Shown piece after piece: positions 52,391 to 62,300 of a stretch of DNA of 64,000 nucleotides. Position numbers and translations under genes: made by a program. Location: NCBI GenBank assembly GCA_902787555.1, contig CADAGO010000002.1:1-64000 (forward strand), written 5' to 3'. The notes under the pieces were generated by a model, which saw nothing but the letters and a program-made list of their open reading frames with translations, was not told the DNA's origin and ran no database searches. The DNA comes from an uncultured Bacteroidales bacterium (lineage in GTDB: Bacteria; Bacteroidota; Bacteroidia; Bacteroidales; Bacteroidaceae). Numbering within the stretch: position 1 is the first letter of the stretch; every line of letters starts with the position of its first letter.

Positions 52391-52461
52391 TGTTTCCCTG
52401 AAACCACGCCGTTGTTTTGAACTTCCTATGCTGTTGTTTTAAGCATCATATGCCATGTTTT
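52391..52461 (+). repeat. Phased array with TGTTTT core, 22-bp period
   Basis: TGTTTC at 52391, TGTTTT at 52413 and 52435, and TGTTTT at 52456 (21 bp on). The preceding bases also agree: GCCGT, GCTGT, GCCAT. The consensus is close to ATGCCGTTGTTTTRA. Unlike the other arrays it is not palindromic. Confidence 0.65.
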
Positions 52462-52492
52462 CCCTTCGCTATTACCCTACAAAGGAGGTGCG

Positions 52493-52769
52493 GGGGACAA
52501 AGGGACAAGGGGACAAGCAATTTCTGGCCTCTCACCGTTTGTGTGTCGGACAATCATATCTTATCATAGAAAATTAGCTTCCCAAAATTATACATTATAA
52601 ACATCCCATCAATTATATTCGTATATTATTTTTATTAAATTGTATATACAATATATATTGACTATCTATTATTAAAAATTAGTAGTATAACTATTAATAT
52701 ATAATTAAGGTGTAAAAAAAGGGGTACACCGTAAATTTTTGCTGTCCCCTTGTCCCCTTTGTCCCCTTT
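52493..52769. repeat. Octamer inverted repeat around AT-rich DNA
   Basis: GGGGACAA, AGGGACAA and GGGGACAA stand in 8-bp register at 52493-52516. TGTCCCC/TTGTCCCC units lie in reverse orientation at 52742-52766. The enclosed 225 bp is over 75 percent A+T by eye. The architecture matches the element at 35055-35262, but the octamer differs. Confidence 0.7.
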
Positions 52770-52907
52770 ATTTTATTTAGTGTACGTCATCAAAAGAAGA
52801 CGGAGGCTCATCACCTCCGTCCTTTGCTTCAAGATTAGCAGTAAGCTGTGGGTTTAGTACTCTGCAGTAGTTCCTGCTGAATAGTCCTAAATGTTGTTAC
52901 GTGAATT

Positions 52908-54455
52908 TTATGTCCGCGCAGCCGTCCATCCGCTCGGGATGCCGTTTGCTTTGTTTTTCGGCCATGCTGCACCTGGTGCTGCTGTGAAGGTTCCTTTTGC
53001 TGCAACGTCTTTGAGCCAATCTTTAGTGCAATCAGTTGCACTGATATTTGTGGCCATACATTTCACGCTATTCAGGAGCGAGCAACCATTGAACATTTCG
53101 TAGTAGCAATAATCTGTAAGCGTTGTAGCAGGCAGGTCAGGAGCAGTTGTCAGGTTGCTGCAGCCATTGAACATAGAACCATAGCAAAAAGTTGCCAATG
53201 TAGTAGCAGACAGGACAGGAGCCTTCGTCATGCTGGTGCAGCCGCTGAACATACCGGCATAGCAGTAATCTCCAAGCGTTGTAGCAGGCAGGGCAGGAGC
53301 TGCTGTCAGGCTAGTACAGTTTTGAAACATATAGACATAGCAATAATCTGTAATCGTCGTAGAAGGCAGGGCAGGAGCCTTTGTCAGACTAGTGCAGTTT
53401 TTAAACATTTCTTGATAGCAGCTTTTTGCCAGTGTTGTAGCAGGCAGGTCGGGGGCCGTTGTCAGACCTGTGCAACTATAGAACATATCGCTATAGCATC
53501 CAAAAGCTAGATTCTTGGCAGGCAGGGCAGGGGCTGCTGTCAGGCTGGCACATTCAGCAAACATAGAGCTATAGCAATTAATAGCCAGATTCTCTGCAGG
53601 CAGTTCGGGAGCCTTCGTCAGGCTGGATTGTTTGAACATTTCTTGATAGCAACTTTCTGCAAGCGAATCTGCAGGTAGGACGGGAGCCGTCGTTAGCTCC
53701 GTGCAGCCGTAAAACATGCCCATATAGCAGCGGGATTTCAACGTCGTAACAGGCAGGTCGGGAACCGTTGTTAGGCTAGTGCATTTATAGAACATAGCTC
53801 TATAGCAACTTTCTGCAAGCGTTGTAGCAGGCAGTTCGGGAGCTGTTGTCAGACCGGTTTTTTCGAACATTTCCTCATAACAACTTTTTGCCAAAGTCTC
53901 AGCAGGCAGTTCGGGAGCCTCTGTCAGGCTAGTGCAATTATAGAACATGCCACTATAGCACGATTCGGTCAGCGTCGTAGCGGGCAGAACCAGCGGATTT
54001 TCGGCATGGTTCAGAATATGCGCGTTTTCCTTGAATAGTCCATAGAACGCATAATCTGCTGACAGGCTCGTAAGTTTTGCAAAGCCGGTTGATTGAATCA
54101 GGCTCATGACATTGCCATAGATGTAACAGTCGGCAGAGCAGGAGAATTTGCTGTAATCGGTATTTTTGGCAGCATAGGTAGTATTGTCGCCACGGAACAT
54201 CACCTTGTCACCAGCGGCTGCAAGTGTGATTTCCTGCCCCGAAGTGTAGTTCTCCCATGTAGAACCATCGGTGCTGTATTGTATATTACCAGTCGTTGTG
54301 CTAGCTAGCGTGAATGACACCTTGGCTCCAGCATCTTTAGCCTCAAACGTGAGCGGAGCATCTAGATCGCTCGAACAGCTAATCATCATAGCACCCACCA
54401 ATGCAAAAACTGCCATTCTCAGAAATTTCATACTCATTTTCATTTTCATTTTCAT
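52908..54455 (-). CDS. Leucine-rich-repeat lipoprotein (BspA-like)
   Basis: A 515-residue lipoprotein with lipobox Cys27 (MMISC). After a beta domain (about 30-140) come about twelve repeats of 24-26 residues of the form LPATTLAESCYxxMFxxCTS followed by LTxAP. They end near residue 465, and an ordinary C-terminal segment follows. The repeat has two Cys and a MF pair, a variant of the BspA-type surface repeat, used for adhesion in oral and gut Bacteroidota. The start lies in a run of in-frame ATG codons (ATGAAA units), so the exact first Met is uncertain. It has a -7 box at 54530-54537. Confidence 0.85.
   Translation of the reverse strand: MKMKMKMSMKFLRMAVFALVGAMMISCSSDLDAPLTFEAKDAGAKVSFTLASTTTGNIQYSTDGSTWENYTSGQEITLAAAGDKVMFRGDNTTYAAKNTDYSKFSCSADCYIYGNVMSLIQSTGFAKLTSLSADYAFYGLFKENAHILNHAENPLVLPATTLTESCYSGMFYNCTSLTEAPELPAETLAKSCYEEMFEKTGLTTAPELPATTLAESCYRAMFYKCTSLTTVPDLPVTTLKSRCYMGMFYGCTELTTAPVLPADSLAESCYQEMFKQSSLTKAPELPAENLAINCYSSMFAECASLTAAPALPAKNLAFGCYSDMFYSCTGLTTAPDLPATTLAKSCYQEMFKNCTSLTKAPALPSTTITDYCYVYMFQNCTSLTAAPALPATTLGDYCYAGMFSGCTSMTKAPVLSATTLATFCYGSMFNGCSNLTTAPDLPATTLTDYCYYEMFNGCSLLNSVKCMATNISATDCTKDWLKDVAAKGTFTAAPGAAWPKNKANGIPSGWTAART
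54426..54455 (-). repeat. Hexamer run of in-frame start codons
   Basis: On the minus strand ATGAAA occurs three times in a row, then ATGAGT and ATGAAA. Each gives an in-frame ATG at the 5' end of the lipoprotein gene. Units are six bases, so unit loss or gain would keep the frame and only change the number of starts. Confidence 0.6.
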
Positions 54456-54529
54456 TTAATTTTTGTTTTTGTTATTTATTATTTGTTTGATTTCGTCTAT
54501 TGTAATAGATTATATATTTTATGGGGCTA

Positions 54530-54537
54530 CAAAGTTA
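54530..54537 (-). promoter_or_regulatory. -7 box of the LRR lipoprotein gene
   Basis: TAACTTTG on the minus strand, about 75 bases before the start codons. Confidence 0.6.
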
Positions 54538-54632
54538 CAAAGAATAATCGAATTACACATCAATTTGTTGGAGAAAATGACGGGAATCGTGTGAAAAGGT
54601 CGCCACTAGTGGGCGATTGCCGATTTGTGTGT

Positions 54633-55127
54633 TTACCAACGGGCCGGAACGATGGCTTTGGTCTTCAGTGATTGTTGGACATCGATGATTCGCTGGTTCC
54701 TGCTTCCACGGAATAGGAGTGAGAGGTCTCGTTGAGCAAGGATGAAGGGACCGTCGACCAGCACGTCGATGGTATGGAGCAAGGGCATGAACTCGGGATG
54801 GTTCAGTAGTTGCTCCCATAGATAGCCTGTATAGCACCAGATGTTGTAGTTAAGCTCTTGTTTGATTCTCAGTGCCAGCTGGGTAACTCCTTCCACTTGG
54901 AAGAAGGGGTCTCCGCCTGTGAAGGTGACTGGAAATTCGTTGTAACGAATGACAGCCAGTAACTCGTCGATAGTTACTGGCTTGCCATTGTTGATGTCCC
55001 ATGATTGGGGATTGTGGCATCCTTCGCAATGATGGCTGCATCCTGCAAAATAGATGGATGTCCTCAACCCTGGACCGTCTACAGAGGTTCCTTCTGCTAT
55101 GGAAAGATATTTCAGCTCATGATTCAT
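54633..55127 (-). CDS. nrdG: Anaerobic ribonucleotide reductase activating protein
   Basis: A 164-residue radical SAM enzyme that generates the glycyl radical on NrdD. The CxxxCxxC cluster motif is visible as GCSHHCEGC, and the SAM-binding FTGGDPFFQ follows. It is 56 bp downstream of nrdD on the same strand. Confidence 0.96.
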   Translation of the reverse strand: MNHELKYLSIAEGTSVDGPGLRTSIYFAGCSHHCEGCHNPQSWDINNGKPVTIDELLAVIRYNEFPVTFTGGDPFFQVEGVTQLALRIKQELNYNIWCYTGYLWEQLLNHPEFMPLLHTIDVLVDGPFILAQRDLSLLFRGSRNQRIIDVQQSLKTKAIVPARW

Positions 55128-55183
55128 AATTAATAGTGCTTCATGTTATAGGTTACAAGTCTATACCCCATAATCTATAACCA

Positions 55184-57391
55184 TTATTTATGAACAACAC
55201 GGTCTCTTAACTCAGCTAGCTTTCCGGAGTTCCAGCGATCGGTGGTGCCGACGAGGTAACCCGTGATGCGTTGCAGGGTGTCGATGTTGGTACTTCCGCA
55301 CTTAGGGCAGACGGTCAGACCTTCGGTTGCATCCTCGTATCCGCAATCCATACAGCGGTTGCGGTTGTGGTTCACGGAACCGTAGCCGATATCGTAGCGG
55401 TCCATCAGGTCCACGATGTTCATGATGGCTGCTGGGTTGTGGGTGGCATCACCGTCGATCTCTACATAGAAGATGTGTCCGCCTCGGGTGAGATTATGAT
55501 AAGGTGCTTCGATCTCTGCCTTATGACGTGGGCTGCAGTGATAGTACACAGGCACGTGATTGGAGTTGGTGTAGTAGTCCTTGTCGGTTACTCCCGGGAT
55601 GATACCGAACTTCTTGCGGTCGAACTTTGTGAAGCGTCCTGCCAATCCTTCTGCTGGGGTGGCAAGGATTGAATAGTTGTGCTGATAGCGCTGACTGAAC
55701 TCAAGCACTCTATCGCGCATATATGTCACAATCTTCAGTCCCAGTTCCTGACTCTTGGGATCTTCGCCGTGATGATGACCTGTGAGGGCTATGAGACATT
55801 CTGCCAGTCCAATGAAACCGATACCAAGGGTGCCGTGATTGATAACGCTCTCGATGGTGTCGTTGGGTTTCAGATTCTCTGCATCGACCCAAAGGCGTGA
55901 CATGAGGAGCTGGAACTGCTTGGCAAGGGCTGTCTTCTGGAATTGGAAACGTTCGTCGAGCTGCTGCGCTGTCACTTCAAGCAGGTTGTCGAGTTTGGCA
56001 AAGAATGCATTAATGCGCTCTTCTTGCTTTTCGATTGACATACACTCGATGGCGAGCTTCACGATGTTGATGGTTGAGAACGATAGGTTTCCACGTCCGA
56101 TACTGGTTTTCTCGCCAAAGCGGTCTTCAAACACACGTGTACGGCATCCCATCGTGGCAAGCTCATACTTGTAGCGCTCTGGATCATTGATGTCCCACTT
56201 TTCGTGATGGTTGTAGCTTGCGTCGAGGTTTACGAAGTTGGGGAAGAAACGACGGGCTGTCACCTTGCATGCCAGACAGTAGAGGTCGTAGTTGGGGTCT
56301 TCGGGCAGGTAGCTTACACCGCGTTTTTTCTTCCAAATCTGGATGGGGAAGATGGCAGTAGAACCGCCTCCCACACCTTGGTATGTGGAATTCAGCAGTT
56401 CGCGAATGACACAACGTCCTTCAGCCGAGAAGTCGGTTCCGTAGTTGATACTGCTGAATACGACCTGATTACCGCCACGTGAGTGGATGGTATTCATGTT
56501 GTGGATGAATGCCTCCATGGCCTGATGTACACGCTGGACGGTGCGATTGATGGCATGTTGCTTCGCACGTTCATGGCCTGTGAGTCCGCCAAGGTTGGTG
56601 TAGAGGTAGTCTTTGATGGGAGCATCGTATAATTCTTGTAGATCAAGTCCGCTCATTTGTTCGATGTATTTCACCTCTTCTTTATATGACGCGCGTACGT
56701 AAGGAGCCATGTAGAAGTCGAATGCAGGGATAGCTTGACCTCCGTGCATCTCGTTCTGTGCAGTTTCGAGCGAGATACAAGCAATGACGCTTGCTGTCTC
56801 GATACGTTTGGCTGGACGGCTCTCACCATGTCCGGCACTGAATCCGTTGAGCAGGATGTGGTCGAGCGGATGTTGTACACATGTGAGTGACTTGGTGGGG
56901 TAGTAGTCCTTGTCGTGGATATGCAGATAGTTGTTCTTCACCGCTTCTCGAACATTTTCAGACAGCAAGTAGTCGTCAACAAAAGGTTTGGTGCTTTCGC
57001 TGGCAAACTTCATCATCATGCCGGCAGGAGAGTCGGCATTCATGTTAGCATTTTCACGAGTCACATCGCTACGCTTTGCTTCGATGATTTCCAAGAAGAT
57101 GTCGCGTGTTTTTGCCTTACGTGCGATGCTTCGTTTGTCTCGGTATGAGATGTATTTCTTTGCAACCTCTTTACGAGGGCTGCGCATGAGTTCGATTTCG
57201 ACCATATCCTGAATTTCCTCGACACTCATCTGGTCTTTACCTTGCATACCTATTTTATCAGATATGCGCTGGATGAGAGCTTCGTCCTCACCCTTCTCAG
57301 TTGTTAGCATCGCCTTGCGGATGGCGGCTTTGATTTTCTCTTCGTTGAAGCCGACAATACGGCCGTCACGTTTTAAAACTGTCTGTATCAT
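55184..57391 (-). CDS. nrdD: Anaerobic ribonucleoside-triphosphate reductase
   Basis: A 735-residue glycyl-radical enzyme that reduces NTPs to dNTPs without oxygen. It starts with an ATP-cone domain (TVLKRDGRIVGFNEEKI, about 4-90), followed by the ten-stranded barrel. Near the C-terminus is a four-Cys zinc site (CMDCGYEDATEGLTVCPKC), then RITGYLVGTTDRW with the glycyl-radical region. MIQTVLKRDG is chosen as start because it opens the ATP cone and lies downstream of the -7 box at 57437-57444. Anaerobic life style is implied, with nrdG in the same transcript. Confidence 0.96.
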   Translation of the reverse strand: MIQTVLKRDGRIVGFNEEKIKAAIRKAMLTTEKGEDEALIQRISDKIGMQGKDQMSVEEIQDMVEIELMRSPRKEVAKKYISYRDKRSIARKAKTRDIFLEIIEAKRSDVTRENANMNADSPAGMMMKFASESTKPFVDDYLLSENVREAVKNNYLHIHDKDYYPTKSLTCVQHPLDHILLNGFSAGHGESRPAKRIETASVIACISLETAQNEMHGGQAIPAFDFYMAPYVRASYKEEVKYIEQMSGLDLQELYDAPIKDYLYTNLGGLTGHERAKQHAINRTVQRVHQAMEAFIHNMNTIHSRGGNQVVFSSINYGTDFSAEGRCVIRELLNSTYQGVGGGSTAIFPIQIWKKKRGVSYLPEDPNYDLYCLACKVTARRFFPNFVNLDASYNHHEKWDINDPERYKYELATMGCRTRVFEDRFGEKTSIGRGNLSFSTINIVKLAIECMSIEKQEERINAFFAKLDNLLEVTAQQLDERFQFQKTALAKQFQLLMSRLWVDAENLKPNDTIESVINHGTLGIGFIGLAECLIALTGHHHGEDPKSQELGLKIVTYMRDRVLEFSQRYQHNYSILATPAEGLAGRFTKFDRKKFGIIPGVTDKDYYTNSNHVPVYYHCSPRHKAEIEAPYHNLTRGGHIFYVEIDGDATHNPAAIMNIVDLMDRYDIGYGSVNHNRNRCMDCGYEDATEGLTVCPKCGSTNIDTLQRITGYLVGTTDRWNSGKLAELRDRVVHK

Positions 57392-57436
57392 TTTGATTGC
57401 TTTAGGTAAAAGTTTGTTATAAATTCGTTTTGCCTG

Positions 57437-57444
57437 CAAAGTTA
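57437..57444 (-). promoter_or_regulatory. -7 box of nrdDG
   Basis: TAACTTTG on the minus strand, 46 bases before the chosen nrdD start. Confidence 0.65.
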
Positions 57445-57702
57445 AGCATAATAGTTGATATAAACAAACTTTTTTTACAACTTTTTTTGTGATTATTTTC
57501 GTTTTGGAAAACTTTTCTTGTTTTTAGATTTTGTAACTAATTGTGTTTCAATGATAAGAAATGTTAAAACGGAAAACTAATTTTTTTATTGGAAAAACAA
57601 ACTTTTCTCGTTTTTGCTATTTCTATACTTGCTTTTTGTGTTTTTTTGAGTGTTGAGTGATAAAAAACAGACATGATGCATTGTCGTTTAAGAATAATTC
57701 CT

Positions 57703-57710
57703 TATCTTTG
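57703..57710 (+). promoter_or_regulatory. -7 box of the PAP2 gene, deciding its start
   Basis: TATCTTTG with TTG at 57681, about 19 bp upstream. Transcription would begin near 57717, so the Met codons at 57673 and 57715 cannot be used, and 57739 is the first workable ATG. Confidence 0.7.
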
Positions 57711-57738
57711 CACCATGAAAACAAATAGAGTATATTAC

Positions 57739-59139
57739 ATGCGATTTCGCTCTCTTGGGCTGTTAGCGATGATCGCTGTTTGTGCAACGCTCAATGTGTC
57801 GGCACAGAATTCAGAACGTAGACCCAACAACACCACGTATTTCTCAACCGATGAGTTGCCCGACCCAACTGTTTATTTGCCTGTTCCGCCTGATACAGCC
57901 AATACGCTGTTTGTCGACGATTTCATGCGTTGGATATGGGGAAAGTCCGTTCGTGACTCTGCACGTGGAAAGCAAGCCAGTTGGGAGTCGCTGTATGGGG
58001 TACGCCGAATGGCAACCGTCTTTGGCGAGGCACTCAATATGGATATCACCGAAGAAAGTACGCCTGCCATCTGGCGACTGCTGCAGCGAGTGGGGGAAAC
58101 TGGTAATAAAGCGACAGGAAAGGCCAAGCGCAAGTATATGCGCATGCGTCCATTTGCTCGTATGAACGAACATGTATGGGGTGAGTTTGATAATGAGTGG
58201 GATCTTCGTCACAATGGTTCCTATCCGTCAGGGCATACAGGTTTCGGCTGGAGTACGGCACTTGCCCTTGCTGAGATGGCTCCCGAGTTTCAGGATACGA
58301 TTCTGCGTCGCGGCTATGAATATGGTGACAGCCGAGTTATTGTTGGTGCTCATTGGCAAAGTGATGTCGATGCGGGACGTCTGGCTGCTTCTGCAGCTTT
58401 CGCCCGTATGCATACTTCATCGGAATATACAGAAGACTTGGAAGATGCCCGTGCTGAATACCAGCGTGTGAAAGGCATCAAGGTCCAGCAGACAACAGCG
58501 GGTTATCCACATATAGAGCGCATCATTGATTTCCCTGCCGACACGGCTTCTTATCGTCATTATGGCGATGTGGCCTATTACTGGAATGCCAAGACAGAGC
58601 GTACAGGCACGCGAGGCGAAGAAGCCGTAAGTGATACCTCATGTACTGCCAACTACTTCATGCAGACTTATGGCGCCTGCACCAATATTCCTATTGATCG
58701 TACTTCTACGCCTGATATAGCTGCTTTTGTGGATCGTGTGTTCGATGAACTCTGTAATGCATGTTCACAGGCGAAATCAACAGGGTTCCGCCAGCGTCCC
58801 TTCCTCCGCATGGGTGACCATTCTGCACTACCGGAAAAAGACGAGCGCTACAGCAAATCTTCCAGCTATCCCTCATCCCATTCCATCATAGGGTGGGGTG
58901 TCGCACTTGCTCTTGTGGAAGTGATGCCCGACTGCCAGAACTCGATCTTGCTGCGTGGATACGAATACGGACGTAGCCGCACCATTCTCGGCTTCCATTT
59001 CAAGAGTGACGTCCAGGCAGGAAGGCTTGTTGCATCTTACACACTTGCCCGCCTTCACAACGAACCTGATTTTCGCCGGCTTCTTGCGGCAGCCCAGAAA
59101 GAATATAAAGATGCCAGCGGACCCACACCTGAAGATTAA
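57739..59139 (+). CDS. Tandem-domain PAP2 acid phosphatase
   Basis: A 466-residue secreted protein (signal peptide MRFRSLGLL... ending VSA-Q) with two class A acid phosphatase (PAP2/PhoN-like) domains in tandem. Domain 1 carries KRKYMRMRP (KX6RP), SYPSGHT and SRVIVGAHWQSD. Domain 2 carries KSTGFRQRP, SYPSSHS and SRTILGFHFKSD. Both therefore keep all three catalytic motifs. Members of this family are normally single-domain. The domains differ enough that the duplication is old. Substrates could be phosphomonoesters or lipid phosphates. Confidence 0.88.
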   Translation: MRFRSLGLLAMIAVCATLNVSAQNSERRPNNTTYFSTDELPDPTVYLPVPPDTANTLFVDDFMRWIWGKSVRDSARGKQASWESLYGVRRMATVFGEALNMDITEESTPAIWRLLQRVGETGNKATGKAKRKYMRMRPFARMNEHVWGEFDNEWDLRHNGSYPSGHTGFGWSTALALAEMAPEFQDTILRRGYEYGDSRVIVGAHWQSDVDAGRLAASAAFARMHTSSEYTEDLEDARAEYQRVKGIKVQQTTAGYPHIERIIDFPADTASYRHYGDVAYYWNAKTERTGTRGEEAVSDTSCTANYFMQTYGACTNIPIDRTSTPDIAAFVDRVFDELCNACSQAKSTGFRQRPFLRMGDHSALPEKDERYSKSSSYPSSHSIIGWGVALALVEVMPDCQNSILLRGYEYGRSRTILGFHFKSDVQAGRLVASYTLARLHNEPDFRRLLAAAQKEYKDASGPTPED

Positions 59140-59222
59140 ATAGTTCGTGTTGGTGTTTTAGTGTATTCATACGTTTTGGCTCTTCCGCAGAAAAACAGCC
59201 TTGAACAAAGAAAATGTAGATA

Positions 59223-59261
59223 TTAGAGAAAAAAATAATGATAGTTAGAGAAAAAAATAAT
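59223..59261 (+). repeat. Phased repeat TTAGAGAAAAAAATAAT, 22-bp spacing
   Basis: The exact 17-mer lies at 59223-59239 and 59245-59261. A weak third copy (10 of 17 bases) is in register at 59201. The second unit ends 7 bp before the TTTG -33 element of the kinase gene, a position suited to an activator or to bent DNA. Confidence 0.75.
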
Positions 59262-59268
59262 TAATTAT

Positions 59269-59299
59269 TTTGCAGTTCGCTCTGCTTTTACTATCTTTG
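59269..59299 (+). promoter_or_regulatory. Promoter of the sensor kinase gene
   Basis: TTTG at 59269-59272 and TATCTTTG at 59292-59299 are 19 bp apart: both elements match the Bacteroidota consensus. The GTG start is 30 bases on. Confidence 0.75.
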
Positions 59300-59328
59300 C
59301 AATCAATAACGATATCTATTCAATCCTC

Positions 59329-62300
59329 GTGAAGAAAAAGTGGATCATACCTTGCATTATTCTTTTTCTCTGCAGCTGCTTCATGGGTTGCAGTGATGAT
59401 GTAGATGTATCGCTCCGTCACGAGGTGGATTCTCTTAATTTGTTGGCTTATCGTACCCGTTATGTGGGACTTGACACGACGGCTTATTATTCTCAGAAGG
59501 CTTTCGAGGCATCGATGAAGGCCGATGGTACGTTGTATCGTGAGGGTAAGGCAGATGCTTTGTCGAACTTGGCATTCGTTCAATACATGCTGATGGACTA
59601 TGACAGTGCGACAGCACTCTATAAGCAGAGCGCAGAATTGTCGAAGAACATCATTACGCAGGCAGTAGCTGACGTTGGCCTGATGAAGATTTGCCACATC
59701 ACAGGGCGCAACGACGAGTTTCTGGACTATCGCCACGATGCGGAGACAAAGTTGAAACGCTTGTCGGAATCGCTTGACGAGATGCAGCTATCACCGATGC
59801 AGTTCACGTTCCTCAATTATGCTCAAAGTGAATTTCACTTTGCTTCGGCAACCTATTACAACGGCATTCTGCACCCCGAGTTGGCAGACGCTGAGATGGA
59901 AGCTGTGGCGAATGATATGGGTATTGTGAATTTCGATGTCGCTCAGATGGCACGCTATTACATCTTGCAAGGTGACTATGAGACCGGTCGCGAACTGGGT
60001 ATGAAGTTCAATCTGACATACATGCTGGCGAGTGCCTCGCAACATATTGCGAATCATTTAATGAATAGTGGAGACGCTCCGAATCTGGACCCGATGTCTG
60101 ATGATTCCATTCCTCCTTTTGCATTGTTTATCGCACAGGATGCATTGCGTCTGTTCCGCGAATACGGGTCGCTATACAGCAGGGCTGTGACCTATCTGAC
60201 AATCTCAGACTATTACGCCAAGAATGGAATGCTTGAAGTCGCTCTCGATACAGCCACAAAGGCTCTTGAGTTTGTGAATATCCAACACAAAGGTATTTAT
60301 ACCGACGACATGGATTTTCTCACTCCTTATTCTTCGCAAGACGATATAGAACCCACAGAGATCGCGTGGCTGAAACGTAAGGATATCAGTTGTGCATGGG
60401 AGTGGATTGCCAATATCCGCAATCATCTCGGTATGTTGTTCGACCAGATGGGCATGCATGCAGCAGCAGACTACAATAAGCGTATCTATCTGACGATTCT
60501 GGACAATACCCGTCAGGACAAACGATTGGAGCATCAGATTGAGGAATTGGAAAAGGCAAAAGCCGACCAAACCACGTGGGCATGGATTGTTGCCATCTTC
60601 TCGGTTTTGATGTTTGTTGCCATTTTCCTCTACATCCGTCATCAGAAACGGATGACAGAGCGGTCGTATGCCAAAGATATCAATAATGTAGAGGCATCGT
60701 TCAGAAAGTGGATGGACGAGAATGAAGCTCTCTACAACTCTCTTTCAGAAAAAGAGAAACTCATTGACAGTGAGACATACATTCACGAACAGCATATCGC
60801 AGAGAACAAACGAAGCTACATTGACCGCTGTACCAGCCTCTCACTTGTATATAGCATCACACCGTTCCTTGATCGTGCCATTAATGAACTGAATAAACTC
60901 AAGGCCACACAAGAAACAGAAGAGGTGCGTACGGAACGCATAGCCTATCTCTCGGAACTGATCGACCGCATTAACCTTTATAACGAGGTGCTGTCACATT
61001 GGATAAAGGTACGCCAGGGTATGGTGAACCTGAACATTGAGAACTTCGAACTGCAACCATTGCTTGATATGCTGAGCAAGAACCGCAACACGTTCGCGAA
61101 CAAAGGCCTGACACTCCATGTGGCTGAAACTGATGCGGTGGTGAAAGCCGATAGGGCCTTGACGCTCTTCATGATGAACACCCTGCTCGATAATGCCCGC
61201 AAATATACGCCCGAAGGAGGAGAGGTAGGTATCGATGTGGAATCGACGGATGAGTATGTGGAAATTGCAGTAACGGATACTGGTCGAGGACTTTCGGAAG
61301 AAGACATCCGTACGATCTGTAAGGAAAAGGTGTACGACTCAAGTCAGATTGGTGATGTGGCGCATGACGAAATCCTAAAGCAAAATAAGGGATTCGGATT
61401 CGGACTCATGAACTGCAAGGGTATCATCGATAAATACAAGAAGACGAACTCTGTTTTCTCCGTATGTACGTTCAATATCGAGAGCCAGTTGGGTAAGGGC
61501 AGCCGATTCTATTTCCGTCTGCCGAAGGGAGTTGTTCGTGCCTTGTTGATATTGTTGATGCAGATGCCTGCTTTCACTGCGATGAGTGCCCAAACATCAG
61601 AAGTGGCCGATACAGCGATTGTTTCAATGACCTTACTGTCGAAACAGGAGCAGGTGTCTCAAGAGCAAGCATACGAATCGTTGAAGAAGGACAATGCAGC
61701 GAGTCAGACGTTTATTATCCTTGCGCTGATGCTTGTTACGATTGCATTTGTAGTGTTCCTCGTGATGTATTACCGTATTCACATGCTGCCTGTCTTCAAT
61801 TTGCGACAGCTGATGCAATTCAACAAGCGGTTGTTCGAAAGTGAGAATCCTGACTTACTGGAATTTGTCTATACAGGTATTAACGATATCAAGACAGTTG
61901 ACGGTATAGCACTGGGTATCATGCAGAACGAGGAGTCGCAACTGAGAGTCCGCATATCGAGAGACTGTCCGATGCAGGATGCTGTGGAGTCGATATCGCA
62001 TCATAGTTTTGAGACAGCAAAGGAGATGAAAATGAACGATGGTATTCTGCGTACTTATCTTCTCAAGGTTCAGACAGTTGGTCATGATGGTATCGAGCCG
62101 GCTACGGCCGACACAGTGGTAGGTGTGCTGACTGTCGTGTTCCATAATGCATCGCTGTCGAAGCAGGACGAACGAATCATCCAGCTCATTGCCGAACAGG
62201 TAGCCAAGTATGTGTATTTCTCTGACACAAAAGTTGAGAACCAGAAGGTGGAGCTGCAACTGAAGGAAGACGAGAAACTGAGAGCCGAGAAAGAAGAGAA

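Larger units (their letters stand above)
52224..52907. other. Non-coding region with phased repeat and octamer inverted repeat
   Basis: About 680 bp between convergent genes, with no gene seen. CAACTAAAG repeats at 52329 and 52349. A phased array lies at 52391-52461 and inverted octamers at 52493-52517 and 52742-52769, with a very AT-rich 200-bp core between them. Confidence 0.65.
57392..57738. other. Intergenic region between divergent nrdD and PAP2 genes
   Basis: About 350 AT-rich bases. It holds the nrdD -7 box, TTGATATAAACAA (57455-57467) just upstream of it, which resembles loosely an Fnr/Crp half-site pair, and GGAAAA-type T/A tracts repeated at 57506, 57571 and 57591. The PAP2 gene promoter ends the region. 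Confidence 0.5.

Noticed and set aside
57455-57467. TTGATATAAACAA upstream of nrdD as an Fnr box
   Set aside because: Its spacing is one base short of the TTGAT-N4-ATCAA consensus and the right half has a wrong base. In such AT-rich DNA this can be chance.
57673-57738. Upstream in-frame extension of the PAP2 gene
   Set aside because: The frame crosses a consensus -7 box at 57703-57710, and the next Met leaves no leader. The signal peptide begins at the Met at 57739.
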